The position numbers were made by a program, and so were the translations under genes. From Anaspis maculata (lineage: Eukaryota; Arthropoda; Insecta; Coleoptera; Scraptiidae), in NCBI GenBank assembly GCA_949128115.1, contig OX421961.1, positions 88,023,277 through 88,087,276 on the forward strand: a stretch of 64,000 nt of DNA. The letters run 5' to 3'. Numbering within the stretch: the stretch's first letter is position 1; every line of letters starts with the position of its first letter. Below the pieces are notes generated by a model. The model made no database searches. It saw only the letters and a list, made by a program, of their open reading frames with translations, and was not told the DNA's origin. Below, one piece after another: positions 10,339 through 20,868 of the stretch.

Positions 10339-10991
10339 CATGGGCGCCCGCAGGATTTTTGTCAGGGGGGGGGCAAATAGCTTTAGTTAGAGAACGTCAC
10401 ATACTCACCTGGCCTAATTTGCGAAGTCCTTTAGATTAGCGCCGCAGGCGAAAATTTTTTCGAATAATAATAATAATAATGATGGTGATAATAATTATTG
10501 TGCGGAAAATAAGGGAATATATTTGAAAATTAAACTTTACTTTAGAGAAATTTATTAAAATTTGTAATTTTGTACAGAATGTATAAAAATTTACTTCAAA
10601 ATAGCCAGGTCAATAGTTACACTCGTTCATTAACTTGAAAAAACCCCTACCAAACGGAAAAAATAACATAATCATTTCACCCTATATTGGGCAGTGGAGC
10701 TGGTAGCTGGAATGCACAAATTGCAGATCGTTACCTACCTACCTACCTATCTACCTATTTTATGACTTTACGGGTAGCTATCTAATTTAGGTAGAAGCCT
10801 AATGAAATTTTAAATTGCTCTAACAATTCAAGAAAATGTAAATTACCTTCTCAAAGTTTTTTCTTTCGAAAATGAATTTTTTTTTCCTTTCTCGAATTTT
10901 TTTTTTGTTTCGTAAGGAAGAATTTATTCAGCTGCTCCGGAGCCAGGGGGGGGCAAGTGCCCCCCCTTGCCCCCCCCTCCGGGCGCCCATG
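10339..10991. mobile_element. hAT-like MITE with perfect 8-bp target duplication
   Basis: The ends are CATGGGCGCCCG and CGGGCGCCCATG, exact inverted repeats. ACTTGGTT occurs directly outside both ends (10331-10338 and 10992-10999). An 8-bp duplication is diagnostic of hAT and a few other superfamilies. The interior has poly-G/poly-C blocks next to the ends, an (AAT)n run near 10466-10500 and no coding potential. The phrase GCAGGCGA..TTTTTTCGAATAATAATAATA recurs near 59.95 kb, so related copies exist in the window. Confidence 0.8.
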
Positions 10992-10999
10992 ACTTGGTT

Positions 11000-12110
11000 T
11001 ATGTCATTAGTTCCTAGCAGCGAAACTTGAAGCTTGAAACTTCTAGTTTTGTGCCATGAAGAGGTGGAGCTTTCCAGAAAAAGGCGCTTTTAGTTCCACT
11101 TTGTTCGTCCGTCCGTCCGTTCGTACCCGGGATAACTCTTCAGGGAAAAAATATATCGATGTTGTGTAAACGCTGATCAATAGTAATAGTAGGTAGGTAC
11201 ATATATCCAGTTGACTTTTGGTTTTTTTGCTATTTTGCTGTCATCTTTGATCCACCATTTTGAATTCATCTAGAAGTCCTCCTTTGGAGTCGGGCTCTTT
11301 TAGCTTTCGAAAAGTACAAAAAACGATCTCATGCAGTTTTCAAGCAACACGCTCTTTTCAGAATTATCGGTATTACTTTCCCGGCCCCCCACGAACTCGG
11401 AGGGAAAGTATTGTAATCGTGCAGAAAAAAAGTTTTGGGATTACGCCGGATATATCCATTTTGAGGTTTTTCAAGACGATTGAGACAATTTCCAGAATGA
11501 TGTCTGTCCGTTAGTCTGTAATCTTCCACGATAACTGCCGAACCGTTGAGCTGATCGATTTCAAATTTGATATGCAGACATGGTTTCACTCTGGAATGAC
11601 CGGATTAGTTTTTGGCTGTCATCTGTCGAACAAAAGTGTCACTATTAGAAAATGACAGAAGCTACATCTCACGGAACTTGACTTGCGATATGTCATCTGA
11701 AAGCCCTTGAAAATCTGTATTCAGAACAGTTGAAAATATTTCCCTATCTGTTATCAGTCAAATTATAAAAAATGCCGAAGTCTGAAACTTTACCATTTAA
11801 TGATTCAAAATATATACAACAGATTTGAACCAAACTCGACAGGAAGCAACATTACCAAAAAATCAAACTGATGCCGAAGTTGGAGTTTCCCACCGTTTTC
11901 CGGACAAGCGCTATGGATTTTAAAAAATTTTCCTAGCCGATTCCAGCCTCGCTTGCCTGTTCCTCGATTTTTGGCCTATTCAATTTTTTTAGCAACATAG
12001 CAACCAAACCGGTAGGTAACTACGTTTTTGTTACGAATTGTATCAATGTCAAAGTGACAACATGAACGCTGTTCTCGGCAGGTTCTCGGTGTTTTCTTTT
12101 GCATCTTCTT
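11000..12110. other. No gene; GTCCGT-rich repeat fragment
   Basis: A GTCCGTCCGTCCGT run near 11108-11122 followed by GATAACTC, and a second GTCTGTCCGTTAGTCTG with ATAACTGCCGAACCG near 11502-11545, resemble widely dispersed insect repeats; a related word occurs at 40219-40246. No boundaries could be fixed and no coding frame is convincing. Confidence 0.4.
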
Positions 12111-12716
12111 GCATCATTTGAGGCAACAGTGCGAACCGATCCTTTGTGTTGTTTGGGGCTACGTAAACCCCCTCGTGTTGTCTGTAGCTTTAGCAACTTC
12201 AGTATGCCTATTCCATTGACGTATATGTACAAACTGTGAATGTGTGCAGTTCCCTTATTTGATTCAGTACCAGGGCCCCATCCCCATGGTGTCTGCCGTT
12301 CAAGGCCCCGCTGAGGCCCCCATCTGTGTCCATCAGATTTTGCCGTTTCAGGCCAAAACTACGGCCTTGTGTCTTCTTGGGTTATTCGTTGAAGCCCTTT
12401 AGGCTCCTGGTATCTACGGGTCTCTCTTGAAGCCCCACTGACCCCCCTCTTTTTTTTTAGTTTTCAGAACTATCGTGCCGTTAGGTGTGGTTCGGACCTA
12501 ACTTCTTGATGGGCTCGAAGTCTCATTTCACAGGTCACTACTTGGGGGCCCTGAATTGCAATTAATTAGAACTCTGTCCCAGGGTTTCAATCCGCGAACT
12601 GATTTTCACCAGTTATTTTTCAAACAATAATTTAGGTTGCATCATTAAAGGCAACAGTGCGCCCCGATTAATTGTGTCTTCAAGTGTTGTTGGGGCTGCG
12701 TAAACCCCCTCGTGTG
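12111..12716. repeat. Two direct copies of a 70-80 bp GC-richer motif
   Basis: Copy one (12111-12178) and copy two (12639-12716) share GGCAACAGTGCG, CCGAT, GTTGTTTGGGGCT-like and GTAAACCCCCTCGTGT blocks in the same order and orientation. Each copy can form a small hairpin (GGGGCT..GTAA..ACCCC). The 460 bp between them contains several GGCCCC and GAAGCCC words but no recognisable protein. Confidence 0.5.
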
Positions 12717-13168
12717 GAACTAGCATTGCATTCTTGAGAAATCACAACAGTTAGCTTCCTAGTTCTACCTTTCGAAATATTTCATCACCGTGAAAACCTA
12801 AGAGCCTGTCATTTGTTCTGTCGGCCCGACAATGGATGCAGGATGCTCACTAAACGCTCAACTCACTGGAATTTTTTCAATCAACTTCTCAAATAGATCC
12901 CACTTTCCCGAAGGGACGCTTGAATCAAACTCATTACTGACGTCCCTGGATACCGCCGGGAAAGTTTTGTGTCGCCCCACAACAGATTTTTTTCATGCAC
13001 TCGTGGTATTATACCCGATTATTACATACAACGCCCTTGATTATTAGACCTACAAGGATAATATTCACTTATCTAAATCCCACTGTCAATAGCAACGGGA
13101 TGAAATTCATGTAAACAACAAAATCTGACAGCTGTCACTTCGGACTTCTTTTATGTAATAATCTTCAA
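12717..13168. other. Nothing recognised
   Basis: No coding exon, RNA gene or bounded repeat could be supported in this interval. Confidence 0.35.
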
Positions 13169-13340
13169 AATATCACTCGTGCTCGAGATTTTCCCAGATA
13201 ATTTTGGCCAGGCGTTTCCCTCGGGCTGATTGTCCCTGGATAAATGCCCTCCTCCTACGGAGTCGGGCATTTATCGCTACAATCAGCACTCGCGATCGCC
13301 TGACCAAAATTATCGTGAAAATCTAAGCACTTGTGATATT
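13169..13340. repeat. 172-bp imperfect palindrome
   Basis: The two halves pair from AATATCAC at 13169 to GTGATATT at 13340, with long matches such as GATAATTTTGG / CCAAAATTATC and GATAAATGCCC / GGGCATTTATC near the centre. It could be a short fold-back MITE. No target duplication is clear. Confidence 0.6.
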
Positions 13341-15286
13341 ACTGTTGATCATTCTAGAAACTGAAAGCTCGATTGTGACCGCAAACGCAACACAAATTTC
13401 GCGCAGGTGCTGGGCCAACTGGATTGTTGTCTTCTTGATAGTGAAGAGGCACGGAAAAGGATAGCTGCCTGGAGGACTAAGGCTTTGGTATACTGGCTGG
13501 AAACTTTGCAGGATAACTTGAAACCAGCATGCACCGGCAGTTCTTCCAACTACACAGCACACAGCGGTCATTGATGCTGAATACCACACGACCTCTCGAA
13601 CCTCAAGCAAAGAAACAGGTGATCAATATTAAACTGGTCCATCCAAAAATTTCACGAAGATAAAAAATCTCGAAGAAAAATCAACCGATTTCAAAGAGCG
13701 TGTATACATGAACCGAATAGATCATTCTTTTGGCTACAAAATGTCATGCTGAGTCACGTGGACTTGACATTGTCTACCATGCACAGGGTGACAACGGACG
13801 GAATATCAAAACTGTTAATTTTCAACAGTGCACAACTTTTCGAAAAAAAGATGTATTCACGGTCGATTCACGAAGGAAACAATCACGGTTAATTTTTTTG
13901 CTTAGCATCAAAGATACACCCTGTATTTGAAACTGGAAATGAAAAACAGAAATACTATGTACATAGTTGTTATGAGTCAATCAACGCCAGTATAAGTATA
14001 AGAGAAGTTAGATGCAGTGGGTTTGCTGTTTGATTCGCTAGCAGCAAAGATACCGACTGGAACCGGCCCTGACTATTAACTTATTGGACGTCTGTCTGCA
14101 TGATTAAGTGCATTCAACCGCGAAGTATAAGTTGCCACAATGGACCGCGATTCAAAAAACCGTATTAGTTGAGGTTGAAATAATAATATTTCACAGATGC
14201 TGAACTGGAGATTTCTAGCGTGGAAATTTAAATATGAGCATGAACGCATAGGAAAAATTGACATGCACGAGAGAAGGTCGGTCGTGTACCTACAGCTGAG
14301 CCGAGCAACATAACTTTGCAATTATATTTGGATTCAATAAATTCCGAGAAAATCCACCCAGCCCAGCACTTTAAAAAGCTGACAGTTAACTGGGCTTTAA
14401 GTTCTTCAATCCTGGAGTGAGTAGTGGGTTCATGAAAAAAAAAACGACGAGTCCTTATCATCATCGTGTGCTCTGACAGCTTTCCAATTAACCCAATAAA
14501 TGCCGATGCCCACATAAAAATGTTTTCGTCTCTCAATTTCTGCGCCAGACTTGTCAACTCTCTGAATAAACACAAAACAGCTGCTACGAGCTGCGAGTCA
14601 ATATTGGAAAGGGCAAGTCATCGAATCGGAAAAATGTTTGCGACGATGAAGACGGATTCGAACACAACGGATGAAGGATTTCAATCAAGTACATTCTCTT
14701 TCTGCATTCTGGGCACGGAGATATTTACTTTAACAATAATAAACAGTGCGACTTTATAGTCTGATGGGACCAGCACGTACTTTGTAGACCACCAGCGAGT
14801 AAATATCGCCATTATCTGGGTAAGGGGGTGCGTTTGTTTACTTTCAGAACGAATATTCAGTCTCCGACCACCCACCGCCATTTAGCTGGGATCGTATAAC
14901 TTCGGTGCAACTTCTACTCTTGACCATCAGCATCAGAATGCGTCATGAGTCATTAATAATTGCTTTTATAAAGGTTGTTTACGGTGCTGCTGGGCTGAAG
15001 TGGGTTTCTGGTCATATTTTCGAATTATTGGCGTTCGTGAGGAAATAATAAGAGGCAATTTACCCTTCCCACTTCGAACCCCAGTAATGGACGACGACCC
15101 AACACTGGATGGCCAGCCAACCCAACCCACCTCTCCCTGATGGATCACGAGTGTGTCTAGTTTACACGTGTTGTAATACAAGGTGAAAAATTAAAATACA
15201 ACACCTAACTTGAAATTCGAGCTGTTCTTGTTTGAAAGTCGCGAGTGATGATGAATAAAATTATAGAAATGACTAAAACGAGTGGG
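13341..15286. other. No recognised gene
   Basis: Short frames on both strands, none with a protein signature. CAGGGTGACAA at 13785 and ACACCCTG at 13915 face each other 130 bp apart and might be the ends of a tiny CAGGGTG-type MITE, but the match does not extend past the first bases. Confidence 0.35.
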
Positions 15287-15294
15287 TATATAAG
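15287..15294 (+). promoter_or_regulatory. Candidate TATA box
   Basis: TATATAAG is set in a GC-richer context (GTGGG upstream). It lies about 245 bp before the start codon of the candidate exon at 15540. Transcription would begin around 15315-15322 if this box is used. Support is positional only. Confidence 0.35.
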
Positions 15295-15539
15295 TGCTCT
15301 GCACAAATTTTCCAACTGTTGGAGCTGAAGCTAAGAGCAGGTGAATGTCGTACCTATATCTCACATTGTTGAAACCTTTCAGATGTTTATATATGATGAT
15401 TGCTGGTTCAATTCAACGCAAACGCTGGTGGCGACACAGTTAATTTTGTGCAAAATTCTCATCTTAATTGATGGCATTCGTGTGCAGTGAAGTTTCAGGA
15501 AACGCTTAGATCACGCGGCCAACCCTAAAAGCCACAACA

Positions 15540-15901
15540 ATGCAGAGCCGCACACTTATCTTGCTTTGGATCGATCTCGGCGTGGTGGTTTGGTAGGTAT
15601 GGCAAGCTGTATAATAGTTATGCACTATTGTTCCTGTTTAGATGCATCGCATCGTCATCTTGGGGTTCTGTACGGGTAGATGAATTATTGTCGTAAAGGG
15701 TTCAGTTTTTGTCTTGCCAGTATTATGGCCTCGTGCCTCGTAGAATCAACAGCAGCCAGGCGTTCCACTCGTTCTTCGACTTTTATTTGGTCGAATTATA
15801 CCTCGGCTTTGTGCTTCGAACTGCATTGTTCCACGTGTCAACAACTGATGGAACGGAAAAAGCTGACTTTTCGGAATTGCAAAATATTTCCATCAGGATA
15901 G
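15540..15901 (+). CDS. Candidate two-exon gene with signal-peptide-like first exon
   Basis: The ATG at 15540 has a good insect start context (CAACAATG). The first 17 codons read MQSRTLILLWIDLGVVV, a hydrophobic signal-peptide-like stretch, and run into a splice donor TTTG|GTAGGT at 15592/15593. A downstream acceptor with a pyrimidine tract (TTTTTGTCTTGCCAG) ends at 15720. Joining them keeps the frame open to a stop at 15899-15901, giving a short Cys-containing product. A short first coding exon that splits the signal peptide, behind a TATA box, is a common design in arthropod cuticular and other secreted-protein genes. The exon 2 sequence shows no known domain, and a different frame across the same exon is also open, so the model may be wrong downstream. 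Confidence 0.3.
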
Positions 15902-16427
15902 AACGTTGATCGATTTATTCATACGTGCTCTCACCTGATGTCTCTTCAGTGTTAAAAAAGTTAGGTACCGATACCTCATAAATAATGTGAAGAATGATAA
16001 TGCTCTAAGCATGAAGCATATTGTTGCGAATATGCAATGAATTAAAGGTTTTATAGATATAATCGTGACAGCTCCAGAAGGTCCATCGACTTTGCAATGA
16101 ATCCGGCAAGCTTCGATACAGCTCCTCCGCCATAAGTTGTACAGTTTTGTAGCTTACTCCCGAGTCGGAGTCTCCAGAAAATATGGTAACTATATTATAT
16201 CTGTGATTATACCTACCTGCTGCCTGATTTTCGATTATAGCTTAAAGTTCTTGTCTTTATGTCAAAAAATTTGTGATGGAATTACACCATGAACGGTGCC
16301 CTCTGTGGCACTCCTTTGCACACGGTTCAAACATGAGCCTGAAAAACTCCATCCTCTTAATTTTTTGGTACTTGCCTTGACGATGTCGAGATATTTTGTT
16401 CAGAATAAAATCCACCCCGTAATCACA
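15902..16427. other. Nothing recognised
   Basis: This is an AT-rich spacer between the two candidate secreted-protein reading frames. No splice-linked exon was identified. Confidence 0.35.
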
Positions 16428-16592
16428 ATGAAAAGAAAGCTGTTATTGCTGTTTTATGCGTTGCTTGCCGTAATCGCTGCAGATTGTGAGAAATGTCGTC
16501 GCTCTTTATCGGAGAGGCGGCCAGGCCGACGTCATCACGCGGAACGGGATGGCACAAATTTCAATTCCAGCACAAACTCCGGTCCCGGATAA
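16428..16592 (+). CDS. Candidate small secreted peptide (54 aa) or first exon
   Basis: The ATG at 16428 follows CACA, a favourable start context. Residues 1-18 (MKRKLLLLFYALLAVIAA) form a textbook signal peptide: basic n-region, Leu-rich core, small residues before a probable cleavage after Ala18. The mature part would begin DCEKCRRSL and is basic and hydrophilic with a CxxC pair, ending in NSGPG. No family is recognised. It lies on the same strand as the candidate exons at 15.5-15.9 kb, but no common transcript can be shown. It could be a peptide precursor, the first exon of a longer secreted protein, or a chance frame. Confidence 0.35.
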   Translation: MKRKLLLLFYALLAVIAADCEKCRRSLSERRPGRRHHAERDGTNFNSSTNSGPG

Positions 16593-17933
16593 CTGACTCG
16601 GCGAATATGATTTATGTGCTATGCCGATGTCTTCCTGGACTCATGCCGCCTGCAATCGTGGCCCAGAAGTAGCGTTCGTGGCAACAGTCAAACAAGTCAA
16701 AAAGAAAGAAAAGCGAGAAGAAACTTCTTCCTATTATACTTATAGGTAATAATGTATAATTTGCTATCCAGTATACAGAGGTAGATTGAACATTTGAAAA
16801 ATTTCTTTGCCAGTAGTTACATTCCAGCTACACCTACACTGGCACACCACCTATTAATTTAGTGATTACCATGTGGCTGTCGACGGCCGAGCTTCTATAG
16901 CTGTTAGAAGGGGGAATTCCTATAAAAGGTTGAGAGGATCGTTTCATACCCAATAATGCAGTATTGGGATTCTGGCGGCGTAGGGCTCCATTGGCATAGC
17001 CAGCGAAGATAGAGATAAAATACATGAAATAAATTCAGTTTAGGTATACGATCCGCCGTTGGGCATAGACTTTGCTCGTTTTTCCACTATCCGCACTGGT
17101 ATACGAACACGACCTGGTCTACCACACAAGAGACTCTCTGCAAGAGATATAATCACATGTTTCGGTCCCACATGCCGCCAGCTCTGCGTCGCCCGCATTT
17201 GTGCAGGCAGACGAAGAGGCGTCCACGTGACAATGGTCTAGTCGTTATATCTGTAATATACCCAATATCAAACGGACCGCCCCTTATGGGCTAAGTGTGA
17301 CGTCATCCCCCACGTTGCTCCACCATTTGCGAAAAACACCCATTCAAACGCTCATTCGGGCAGCAATACAAATGACAATAACTGCCTCTGCTCCGAAGAG
17401 GACACGAAGGAGGATATAACTGCGAGTAATAGGACGCACGCTGCAAATGACGCTAATTAGGATTGATATAGAATTTATAATGTACTTGCAGCTAAGCTTC
17501 GAAATTAGATTGAACAACCAGACTCAAATGCATCAATAAGTAAGTATATTTTTTGCTTACACCCACATTTAGTGATTAAGTATAGGAGTTTGTGGTATAG
17601 GTATATGCTCATCCCTTTATATTTTACAATTTTACATCACGTAAAATTGAATAAGCATCAGCTTAGGGAGGTTAATTATTGCTATTGTAAGTCTTCTTTC
17701 TGCGTACACGATCTATATAGCGCGTATACTCGCCTATAATTAGAGAAACAAGTATATATTATATATACCTACCTCCATAAGTGCTGAGTCATTATTATCA
17801 TTATGTGACTAACGAATTAGCTTCTTAGCCTATGGAATTTTAAATAAAGAGATAGAGCAGCCATGCATGTGAAATACTGTTCTTGAATTTAAATATAAAG
17901 TCTTTTTCAAATATGTAGTAGCGTATTTTGCGG
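16593..17933. other. No recognised gene
   Basis: GC content rises near 17060-17240, giving a 60-codon plus-strand frame (MGIDFARFSTIRTG..) with no known signature. The rest is AT-rich with scattered CTACCT words. Confidence 0.35.
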
Positions 17934-17962
17934 GGCTACTCTGTATCTCGTCGTAATGTGTA
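17934..17962. repeat. Single TIR-like end related to the MITE at 61.2 kb
   Basis: GGGGCTACTCTGTATCTCG matches the end of the inverted-repeat element at 61221-61348 (GGGTACTCTGTATCC read inverted). Only one end is seen here, so it is a remnant or chance match. Confidence 0.3.
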
Positions 17963-19150
17963 CCTATTTAACGAAGATACGAGCCCTGTCTCAGTGAAAT
18001 GGGCATAGATTCCAATAAAAGATATCTCGGAAATTAGGGCTCCAATCAAAATCTTGCAGGAGTAACTTTTTCAAAATTAAGTGAGAAATCTGAAAATACA
18101 TTTCACTTCGAAATATTTTCAGTGGCGTAAAATATAGGGGTCAAAAAGGAGAGACCCTCAACTTACACAACTGGGGTACTTTTGACCAAAGAGTACGGTA
18201 TGACCAAGGTATGTTAGTTTTTAATTTATTGAATAGAGTCATATTTTAGGAAATTATGATGGAAATTTGAGTAAGCTCATTCAAGTGGTTCAAACGTTAT
18301 ATCAAAAAAAAAACTTCGATTTTTTATTTCAACTTTTAAGAGCTGTTTCTCCGTTACTATGCATTTCTGAATATTCTTTTTTTGATCAGGAAGTCTCCTT
18401 CTTTTTTGTTGCTATATCGACCTTGAAAATGTTTGATGGCCACCAAATGGACATAGCCTGAGAGTAGGTCTAGTAGGCGAACCAGGATCCGGCTTTGAAA
18501 TTTTTCTAACGCTGTTCGTTTCGAAGTTTGCACTTCCACTTCCAACTTCGAAGGCCATTATTTGGATGATACAGTTTACATCTTATTCGACTATAACTAT
18601 GAAGTTTTATGCAATATATGCACCAAAGTACAAAGTAGATACGACCACACATTTGTATCCAGATTTTCTTGGATTTCTCTCAGTGCAGAAGGCATAATTC
18701 GCGCCATCACCGTGATGTGACGTTACGACGTAATGATCCCCTATCCGAGGGTACTGAACTACTGGCCTGACGTGCAATTCGACGTTAATTTTCCAGCTCA
18801 AGATAAGTTTCTTGTTTTGTTCAATGTTGTTGAAGTAGGTACAGAAATTGCTGATGCAGCTTTTATTACTTCCAGTCATAGAAAATCCAAATTGAAAACC
18901 AATATTCTTACATCGTATACCTATGCTCCTTCCGCCCTCATCCCACTTCACTTCTAAAGTTTCTGATGCGTGTTTGTGAGTGATGATATTTTAATGCTGT
19001 ACTTTAAACAGAATCGCATCGAAATGTGTGCTTGGACTTTCAAATTAGGCTTCAGCTATGCATACTCTTATTTCCCCTATTTTGAAATTATAGGTACGAC
19101 TGGACCATCTAAGGTTAAGTTGAAACCTAGTAGGTACCTAGGTACCTATT
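17963..19150. other. No recognised gene
   Basis: A 114-codon minus-strand frame (18607-18951) is the longest open stretch. It has no recognised domain and sits in sequence without splice or promoter signals. The block near 18024-18130 (ATATCTCGGAAAT to CAGTGGCGTA) is related to 28595-28707. Confidence 0.35.
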
Positions 19151-19152
19151 CG

Positions 19153-19190
19153 CAGAGGCGTATCTAGAGAGGGGCAAGTGGAGAGGGGCG
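19153..19190 (+). mobile_element. Orphan hAT-like end (CAGAGGCGTATCTAG)
   Basis: CAGAGGCGTATCTAGAGAGG resembles the termini of the hAT-like element at 36916-37952 (CAGTGGCGTATCTAGG). I find no partner end, so only a remnant is annotated. Confidence 0.35.
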
Positions 19191-20718
19191 ATAAGAATTA
19201 TTATTTAGAGAGTCTAATCCGGTCATTCCGGCAGAACAGTTCAATCGGCACAATGACATATCACTTGGTTGTGAAATTAAAGAGAAAATGGACCAAGCGA
19301 CCATCCATGAAAACTAACTTACATACACACATCACAAAAAAGCACTACGGTAGTGCCGTCTATGCCCAGGACCCCGGCTTTTTTGAGGGCCCCGAGGCCT
19401 CCTTAAATTTTCAAAACTGAAGAATATTTTTGTAAAAAATATTGTTCTCATTCACCATTCACGACGCTTATTTAATTATGTCGCTTTATAATCTAGACGG
19501 CGCTACATCCGACTAAACAAATTAGTGTTGCCGTCTAGACAAGACAAGACAAGAGTTGCCCTACTCTTGTCTTGTCTTGAAATATCAAGATTATTTCAAA
19601 ATTTCAAGACAAGACTCTAACTCTTGATGGAAATTTTTCAAGAGTCTAGATAGACTCTTGAAATTAAATTACTAAAAAACCTCTTCTTCCAAGAAAAATA
19701 CGTGACAGAAATATTAACATCTTTTAGCAAGAAAAACAGAGAAACTGTGAGGAGCAAGGAGTACCCTTCGAATAGGGACTGCGCTTCAATAAAATATTCT
19801 AAGGTATAATTAAGTTCAAATTTCAAAACAAAGATCTACTTTTATTGACACTGAAATTTATCATTGGTGTGAATGCTGAAAGAAAAGATTGCCACCGCCA
19901 CCCCCGACCTGTTAGTAGACGTGTTTCTGCAATGGGGTCTTATATAAAATTACAAGATACGATTTTATATAGCCGTAGGTTGATGCCTAAATAAATATAG
20001 TCAGCTACTGTTGATTTAAAACAGTACTCAAAAAATCTGGCAGCGGAAAAGGATATAGAAATTCAACTCACCGCAGTCTATCGACTCGAATCGAATGAAT
20101 AAACAAGCCAAGAACAATACCAGGTTGCCATGAACGTCAAGAAACAGTCAATGAAAGAGTCACAGTCAAGAAAAAGTTAAACAATAAACTTCAATATTAT
20201 TTTGCTGTTTGGTGTTCGAAACATTGCTGCTAGACAAAAAAATGTAAATAATTGGGTTTGAGCAGGACCCAGAGTTCCCAGATGTCGTGGTGCAGACGTG
20301 GTCCAATATTTTTGTCGAAAATATACCGATTATTTGCAGACCTGTGTTCCCGCTTGTGTCAACCTGACGCGGCAAAAAGACTAACTTCACTCAAGTTGTA
20401 GAAAGAACAGCAGCCTAATCGGTATTTTGCCTTGGTGCATTGGAAGGATATCAGGCTGCAGCATGTTGTCTGAATCATTCTTCTTCTATTGGCAAGAAAC
20501 ACTTTGTTTCGCAGCTATTGACCAAGAGCTTCATCAAGCTACCTAATTTTTTAGAAGTTGCGATCTGAGAAGGCGCAGGTATTTTTCGGAGAAGTAGAAA
20601 TGGTGATGTTGGAGCAGTCCTTGAAAAAAAGTCACTTATACGAAACTTTCGCATGAGAACCGGAAAAAACAGTAGAGACATACCAGACAGAGTCTGGAGG
20701 AGATGTCATGTGAATATA

Positions 20719-20868
20719 TAAATAAATAAATAAATAAATAAATAAGGTTTATTTCTAAACAGGCGTTGCCCAATTATATGGAAAGTACAGAGCACGTGGA
20801 CATACAGAAACAATAGCTACAATGTACATATAACAATCACAATTATACCACATCAAAAATAAAAACAG
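20719..20868 (-). repeat. LINE 3' end: AATAAA signal and (TTTA)n tail
   Basis: On the minus strand, about 110 bases after the reverse transcriptase stop, an AATAAACC signal (near 20745-20752) is followed by a (TTAT)n microsatellite at about 20718-20745. This marks the 3' end of the LINE and its orientation. Confidence 0.65.

Noticed and set aside
13785..13921. CAGGGTG / CACCCTG pair as a 137-bp MITE
   Set aside because: Inverted similarity does not extend beyond the first seven bases.
17210..17260. TGGTCTAGTCGTTATATCTG resembling the start of a tRNA-Glu gene
   Set aside because: No B box or closing acceptor stem follows within the required distance.
18607..18951. 114-codon minus-strand open frame
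   Set aside because: No domain, start context or splice support; length is compatible with chance in this sequence.
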